Source: SZUA-430 sp964561925
GTDB lineage: Bacteria; Pseudomonadota; Alphaproteobacteria; Micropepsales; Micropepsaceae
Length of the DNA: 11,533 nucleotides
Direction: 5' to 3'
Assembly: GCA_964561925.1 (NCBI GenBank)
Contig: CAZLRW010000115.1
Span: forward strand, 1 to 11,533
A model generated the notes under the pieces. The model did no database searches, was not told the origin of the DNA, and saw only the letters and a program-made list of their open reading frames with translations. Positions within the stretch are counted from its first letter, which is position 1, and every line of letters begins with the position of its first letter. The position numbers and the translations under genes are program-made. Shown piece by piece: positions 8,462 to 11,533 of this stretch.

Positions 8462-8749
8462 ATGCCCGCAACCGTCCGCGCCCGCCGCCTGAACGTGCCG
8501 CAGCAGGGTTACCAGCCCCTGCGCCCGATCCACGGCCGCCCACCCGCGGCCGGACGCGCCCGGCGCTTCGTCGCGCGGCTGTCGGATGCCGATCCGGCAG
8601 TGGCCGACGCGGTCGACGCGCCCGACTTTCTGCAAGCCGCTTTGACCTTCGCTGAGACGTGCGCCGCGGCCGACGCGCCCGCGCTCAACGTCGCCGTGAC
8701 CGACGCGGACACGGGCGAGACGCACTGCTTCACGGTCGCGCTGGACTGA
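8462..8749 (+). CDS. Uncharacterised 95-residue charge-split protein
   Basis: I do not recognise this small protein. Its first ~37 residues are strongly basic (MPATVRARRLNVPQQGYQPL and on to GRARRFVARL), while the rest is acidic with a pattern that could form a small alpha/beta fold (DAPDFLQAALTFAE, then LNVAVTDADTGETHCFTVAL, a likely beta hairpin). It has two cysteines (C67, C89) and no signal or membrane segment. A ribosome binding site GAGG (8450-8453) sits eight bases before the ATG, which supports the start. The gene is divergent from the coiled-coil gene and converges on the DUF4189 gene with 11 bases between stops. Overlapping frames on the other strand are open too, so coding status is likely rather than certain. 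Confidence 0.6.
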   Translation: MPATVRARRLNVPQQGYQPLRPIHGRPPAAGRARRFVARLSDADPAVADAVDAPDFLQAALTFAETCAAADAPALNVAVTDADTGETHCFTVALD

Positions 8750-8760
8750 CGCCGCCGGGC

Positions 8761-9192
8761 CTAAGGCTGCTCGTCGCAATATTCCGCCGCCACGTTGCAA
8801 TAGGGTTTGCGCGCGTCCGGCGAGACGCGTCTGCATTCGGCGACGGCTGAGGCGCGGGCCAACTCCATCTTCGCTTCCACCGCCCAGCCGAAACCCGGCG
8901 TGCCGTTCTGCGCATCGAGGGCGATCGCAAAGCATTTGTGGCTGAAGCGAGCGTAGACCTTGCAGAGCGCGCGCACGTCGGCGGGGGCGCTCTTCTCGTC
9001 GCGGCAGCGCGCCATGGCGCGCTCCTCCGCACGCTCGGCGGTCGGCGAGTTCGCCGTATAGCCCACGGCGACGCCGGAGCGGCCGACATCGGCGGGGATG
9101 CCGAGCGCCAAGGCGCCGTGCGCCTGCGCCGCCGACAGCGAGGCCCACGCCCCGGCCCATGCCCACATCGCCTGCAACAGTACGCGCCGCAT
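8761..9192 (-). CDS. DUF4189-type secreted cysteine-rich protein
   Basis: A 143-residue secreted protein. The signal peptide runs to A24 (SAAQA|HG), after MRRVLLQ and a hydrophobic stretch. The mature part fits the DUF4189 pattern: HGALALG near its start, GVAVGYTANSPTAERAEERA, a conserved cysteine in ALCKV, then KCFAIALD and GFGWAV, with small-residue helices ending in AEC and YCNV. Six cysteines (C63, C77, C87, C120, C132, C139) could give three disulfides in the periplasm. The domain has no established function; members are small exported proteins common in Alphaproteobacteria. The ATG is well supported: GGAGGG at 9203-9198, five bases upstream. The gene lies 62 bases after the 148-residue membrane protein gene and could be the last cistron of that group. 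Confidence 0.85.
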   Translation of the reverse strand: MRRVLLQAMWAWAGAWASLSAAQAHGALALGIPADVGRSGVAVGYTANSPTAERAEERAMARCRDEKSAPADVRALCKVYARFSHKCFAIALDAQNGTPGFGWAVEAKMELARASAVAECRRVSPDARKPYCNVAAEYCDEQP

Positions 9193-9254
9193 TACCGCCC
9201 TCCAAATAAGGCGCGGCGAATGTCACCCGAAGAGCAAGCCGATGCAAGGCGCCG

Positions 9255-9701
9255 TCAGGGTCGGCCGGTGCGCCGGACGACCCACCAATATGTCGAGGCT
9301 GCGGTGAGCCCAAACAACGCCAGCTGCCAGACCCTCGCGATCGAACCGTCATCCACGTCCGACTGCGGAGTCACGGCCGCAAGCGCCCAACCGATGAGGG
9401 CGCCGGCGAGAAGACCGGCCGATGCGTACGCCCAGAATTCCGGACGGCGAAGCCGGTGAAGCGCAAGATCGGTCAAGTCACCAACCAGCGCGACGGGAAG
9501 AAACGTCAGCACACTGACAAAAACCACATAGCCGATGAACCGACCGGGTTCCCGCAGGTCGTCCATCCCTGCCGACGGCCCCGCGACGGTCTGCTGAAGC
9601 CACAAAGCACCTCCCAAAGCGGCCGACGCAACCACCGACGCAAGAGCGAAACCCGCAAATGAGCGCCACATTGGATGCGGAGGAGGCTTGAGTTCTCTCA
9701 T
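9255..9701 (-). CDS. Uncharacterised 148-residue four-helix membrane protein
   Basis: I do not recognise a family. Four hydrophobic segments are visible at about residues 14-35, 55-76, 89-111 and 123-141. A polar loop between the first two holds GPSAGMDDLREPGR, the second ends in VALVGDLTDLALHRLRRPEF, and an acidic loop (TPQSDVDDGS) precedes the last. It ends basic (VVRRTGRP), so the C-terminus is probably cytoplasmic. The start ATG is only six bases from the stop of the 102-residue gene upstream, with just a weak GTGAG before it, so translation is probably coupled. An inner-membrane location is inferred from hydrophobicity. Confidence 0.75.
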   Translation of the reverse strand: MRELKPPPHPMWRSFAGFALASVVASAALGGALWLQQTVAGPSAGMDDLREPGRFIGYVVFVSVLTFLPVALVGDLTDLALHRLRRPEFWAYASAGLLAGALIGWALAAVTPQSDVDDGSIARVWQLALFGLTAASTYWWVVRRTGRP

Positions 9702-9707
9702 CGCGGC

Positions 9708-10016
9708 TCACATGCGGAGAACCCATACTCCACGACCCAATTCCGCTGTAATCCCCGCTTGCAGCACAAGGCCCACGAAAATCATCGTCAGCGCCATCGT
9801 TGCATGGGCGAGCCAGCGGACGGCGCCGTGGTGGGCGTAGAGTTCGAGCCGCTGGGCAGCGTCGAGTTGCGCTGTACCGAAGCGGCGCACCGCCGCCAGA
9901 TAGCGCATGATCTTGAGCGTCATTGCCATGGGCACGAGCACCGGCAGAAGCCACAACGCGATTTCAAAGAACGTGACTTCGGTCCACGGGTTCGGATCAA
10001 CATAAATAACTGACAC
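9708..10016 (-). CDS. Uncharacterised 102-residue membrane protein, GTG start
   Basis: I do not recognise a family. Two membrane segments are visible, at about residues 15-38 (FFEIALWLLPVLVPMAMTL) and 66-89 (VRWLAHATMALTMIFVGLVL). Between them is a basic, amphipathic stretch with FGTAQLDAAQRLELYAHHGA. The start is GTG at 10016-10014, fixed by a perfect AGGAGG (10029-10024) seven bases upstream. The gene overlaps nothing, and the 148-residue membrane protein follows after six bases, so the two most likely form an operon and may interact. The 95-residue membrane protein gene lies 115 bases upstream on the same strand. Confidence 0.75.
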   Translation of the reverse strand: MSVIYVDPNPWTEVTFFEIALWLLPVLVPMAMTLKIMRYLAAVRRFGTAQLDAAQRLELYAHHGAVRWLAHATMALTMIFVGLVLQAGITAELGRGVWVLRM

Positions 10017-10029
10017 CGCAACGCCTCCT
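10014..10029 (-). promoter_or_regulatory. Consensus ribosome binding site before a GTG start
   Basis: On the - strand AGGAGG (10029-10024) is followed by CGTTGCG and GTG (10016-10014). This is the strongest ribosome binding site seen in the window and it decides the start of the 102-residue membrane protein. The ATG just downstream, at 10003-10001, is out of frame. Confidence 0.7.
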
Positions 10030-10131
10030 CTCGGGCAACAAAGTCCCGTTTTGAACCCGGGTTAGCTCAGGGGAACAAGTATCGTGTCCCTTATTTTGAC
10101 CTATTTTCAAAGCCCGCCTGCGCGCTTAGTC

Positions 10132-10419
10132 TCAGCGCCACGTCCCAGTCAGCACCAGGAAGCTGCCGGCAAAGAACATGATAGCGACGAGCATGCCGGC
10201 GGCCACGTTCCACGCGACGGCCCGTGTCGGGCGTCCGCTGTAGACATGGGGATTGGTGGCGACCGCAGCCGTCAGGAACGCACCCGTCGCAAGCAAGGTG
10301 CCTCGAGCGACGATTTCTGTCGGGTCGCTCGTCATGACCAAGGCAATCACCCCCATGCAGCCCATCCACGCAAAGGCAGCACTGGTCAACCATCCAATGC
10401 CAAAGATCAGGATGTGCAT
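10132..10419 (-). CDS. Uncharacterised 95-residue three-helix membrane protein
   Basis: I do not recognise a family. Three hydrophobic segments are visible at about residues 5-29 (IFGIGWLTSAAFAWMGCMGV onward), 38-55 and 67-91, joined by short polar loops (MTSDPTEIVARG; TNPHVYSGRPTRA). The protein ends TGTWR. I chose the ATG at 10419 because GGAGGG (10431-10426) lies six bases upstream and the chain then starts at once with a membrane helix. A start 51 bases further up would add an Arg/Gly-rich stretch ahead of the helix, without better support. The same-strand gene downstream (102 residues) starts 115 bases after this stop, so cotranscription is possible but not shown. Role unknown. Confidence 0.7.
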   Translation of the reverse strand: MHILIFGIGWLTSAAFAWMGCMGVIALVMTSDPTEIVARGTLLATGAFLTAAVATNPHVYSGRPTRAVAWNVAAGMLVAIMFFAGSFLVLTGTWR

Positions 10420-10586
10420 CGCAGGCCCTCCGCCAAGCCTGGAGCGTAGCGCACCGGCGCCGCGTGTCACGTTTCATTTCTGAAAGGGGAACTGCCGCGG
10501 TGTTTCTCAGATTCCCGGTCCTTTCCCGGGGGCGTGGCCCGCTTAACTCCGGCAACGGCTCTGCGCCGCGCCCGCCCGGGGGGCGC
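10420..10586. other. Intergenic region, GC-rich, with a hairpin
   Basis: These 167 bases lie between two - strand genes. They hold the ribosome binding site of the 95-residue gene and, at the other end, a GC-rich hairpin just after the stop of the secreted protein gene. I see no convincing promoter and no RNA gene. The composition changes here from the GC-rich left part to the more AT-rich right part. Confidence 0.4.
10568..10586 (-). terminator. Possible terminator hairpin without a U tract
   Basis: GCGCCC (10568-10573) and GGGCGC (10581-10586) form a perfect six-base stem around a seven-base GC-only loop, directly after the TAA stop of the secreted 179-residue protein. No run of T follows on the - strand, so this is not a classical intrinsic terminator. 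Confidence 0.3.
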
Positions 10587-11126
10587 TTACTTCAGAGCGT
10601 CGTGATCAACCGCCGATCCCAACACTATCGTGCGCTCGTTTCCCCAGACTAAGCCAGGACGAATATTGGCAATCCAAACCGGACCGACGGCGTCGACCAA
10701 GCTCCTGAGGTCAGCGGCGCTGTTGGCCCGATAGGTTACGACGATTGGATGTGCAACGGAGCTTTCTGGGCGTCTCCCGCATCCCTTGGCTAACGCCGTT
10801 CGTTCATCCTGTCTCGTCAATATCGCTCGATCCGCCACATTGCTGCAGGTGGAGCGACCGTCGAGAACCACTTCCACATCGCCAATGTTGGGGTACTCAA
10901 TCCGGATCTTCGTCGTCAGGTCCTTGTACCGATAAGAGATGGTTACATCCGGGGCAACGCGTTTTTGGTCGATGTGAACTTCACCAACGCTTGCGCACAG
11001 CGCTCCACCGCAGAGTGTTGGAAGCGGCGGCGGCAGGCTAGGCACCACTCTTTCCACAGCCATGGCCGGCGTGATGAAGCCAGCGCTCAGAGCGATCGCA
11101 CCCAAACAAACACTGCTTGATCGCAT
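10587..11126 (-). CDS. Uncharacterised secreted protein (179 residues)
   Basis: I do not recognise a family. The N-terminus MRSSSVCLGAIALSAGFITP followed by AMA|VER is a clear Sec signal peptide with likely cleavage after A23. The mature part begins with a proline-rich stretch (VPSLPPPLPTLC) and then appears beta-rich (GEVHID, DVTISYRYKD, TKIRIEYP, VEVVLDG, HPIVVTYRAN, RTIVLGSAVD). Four cysteines (C39, C44, C94, C116) could form two disulfides in the periplasm. I use the ATG at 11126 because the signal peptide starts there; an in-frame TTG at 11177 would add 17 polar residues ahead of it. Upstream, GAAAGA is only a weak ribosome binding site. Codon use is visibly less GC-biased than in tamA or tamB. 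The truncated gene to the right is also on this strand. Confidence 0.75.
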   Translation of the reverse strand: MRSSSVCLGAIALSAGFITPAMAVERVVPSLPPPLPTLCGGALCASVGEVHIDQKRVAPDVTISYRYKDLTTKIRIEYPNIGDVEVVLDGRSTCSNVADRAILTRQDERTALAKGCGRRPESSVAHPIVVTYRANSAADLRSLVDAVGPVWIANIRPGLVWGNERTIVLGSAVDHDALK

Positions 11127-11204
11127 GTTGTCTTTCTGTCTGAAGAAGTTGGAGGAATTGGCGCCAGAGTGAATCAATTACCGCCCGCTGGCGAACTCCG
11201 AGGA

Positions 11205-11225
11205 GAAGCGTCAGCCTAGCGCTTC
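11205..11225 (-). terminator. Possible terminator hairpin after the truncated right-edge gene
   Basis: GAAGCG (11205-11210) and CGCTTC (11220-11225) form a perfect six-base stem with a nine-base loop, 24 bases after the stop of the - strand gene at the window edge and before the secreted protein gene. No T run follows on the - strand. It could instead be a stem in the leader of the next gene. Confidence 0.3.
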
Positions 11226-11249
11226 CACCCCCAATTTTACACTCACGAT

Positions 11250-11533
11250 CTAGCGGCGAAGCTGTTCAATCTTTTCCACATAGATGACTGGGCCGCTGTC
11301 GCAAACTCCAAGGGCAACTCGGCGACCATCGAGTTCATACCATGACAATTCTGTCGGTTGCTCATAAGCCATTCCTGAAGCCCGCACGAGCTTGCCATCC
11401 CAACGATCGCGCTCGCGGTGAATCGCTTTGTCCAAGGCGAGCGCGACGCACCAAGCCTTGCCGCTGATGACGCCGACTGAGCCAGGATAGCCGGCGTGCA
11501 GTTCCAATGGTCCCTCGACCGTGCAGTGCTTAC
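11250..11533 (-). CDS. Uncharacterised protein, 5'-truncated by the window edge
   Basis: The reading frame is open from base 11531 to the TAG at 11252-11250, giving at least 93 C-terminal residues; the true start lies outside the window. A TTG at 11507 is in frame, but codons upstream of it (KHCTVEGP) read on without a stop, so it is unlikely to be the start. Visible features are GKAWCVALALDKAIHRERDR, then WDGKLVRASGMAYEQPTELS and RRVALGVCDSGPVIYVEKIE at the C-terminus. The pattern of a GK-V-x-SG turn followed by beta strands and a final strand (VIYVEKI) resembles small OB-fold-like envelope proteins, but I cannot assign a family. Three cysteines are present. If it has a signal peptide it would be in the missing part. 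Composition is like that of the secreted protein beside it. Confidence 0.68.
   Translation of the reverse strand, partial: KHCTVEGPLELHAGYPGSVGVISGKAWCVALALDKAIHRERDRWDGKLVRASGMAYEQPTELSWYELDGRRVALGVCDSGPVIYVEKIEQLRR

Noticed and set aside
7867..8655. A 262-codon open frame on the + strand over the coiled-coil gene
   Set aside because: The opposite frame has a more protein-like composition with a coiled coil; this one is Arg/Pro-rich and also overlaps the 95-residue gene.
8438..9352. A 304-codon open frame on the - strand across the DUF4189 gene
   Set aside because: It is out of frame with the recognised DUF4189 protein, which has a signal peptide and a good ribosome binding site; this chain is Gly/Arg-rich noise.
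10053..10080. tRNA-like words (GAACCCGGG followed by TAGCTCAGGGG)
   Set aside because: The D-arm cannot close (no matching GAGC), and no acceptor stem, anticodon arm or T-arm follows at the right distances on either strand.
10070..10098. Bulged hairpin GGGAACA/TGTCCC followed by TTATTTT on the + strand
   Set aside because: It resembles an intrinsic terminator, but no + strand gene lies upstream and the stem is short with a bulge, so it is probably chance.

Overview
The window looks like chromosomal DNA of a high-GC alphaproteobacterium. The evidence is a tamA-tamB pair of alphaproteobacterial type, strong GC bias at third codon positions over the first ~10 kb, a DUF4189-type secreted protein and several small uncharacterised envelope proteins. 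I cannot name the genus from the sequence alone.

Left half (1-6883, + strand): tamA (Omp85-family outer-membrane barrel with POTRA domains) is followed 3 bases later by tamB (AsmA-like/DUF490 periplasm-spanning protein anchored in the inner membrane). Together they form the translocation and assembly module, implicated in outer-membrane protein insertion and in moving phospholipid between the membranes. Eight bases after tamB comes a TSUP-family (TauE/SafE) permease, probably on the same transcript. A second TSUP permease of a different subgroup lies tail to tail with it on the - strand, and their stop codons overlap inside one TTAG. This second permease probably starts at a TTG with a good ribosome binding site. 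Its 5' leader can be folded so that this ribosome binding site is paired.

Middle (7879-8749): a - strand 175-residue protein with a C-terminal coiled coil diverges from a + strand 95-residue protein with a basic N-terminus and an acidic C-terminus. I recognise neither.

Right half (8761-11533, all - strand): in transcription order, a 5'-truncated probable envelope protein, a secreted 179-residue protein, three small multi-pass membrane proteins (95, 102 and 148 residues) and a DUF4189 cysteine-rich secreted protein. GC content falls clearly from about 10590 rightward, so the last two genes may have a different history from the tam region.

No RNA gene, CRISPR array, insertion sequence, toxin-antitoxin pair or phage gene was found, and I see no convincing new multi-gene system. 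The points most worth a second look are the leader of the - strand TSUP gene, the tam-TSUP coupling and the cluster of unrecognised small membrane proteins.
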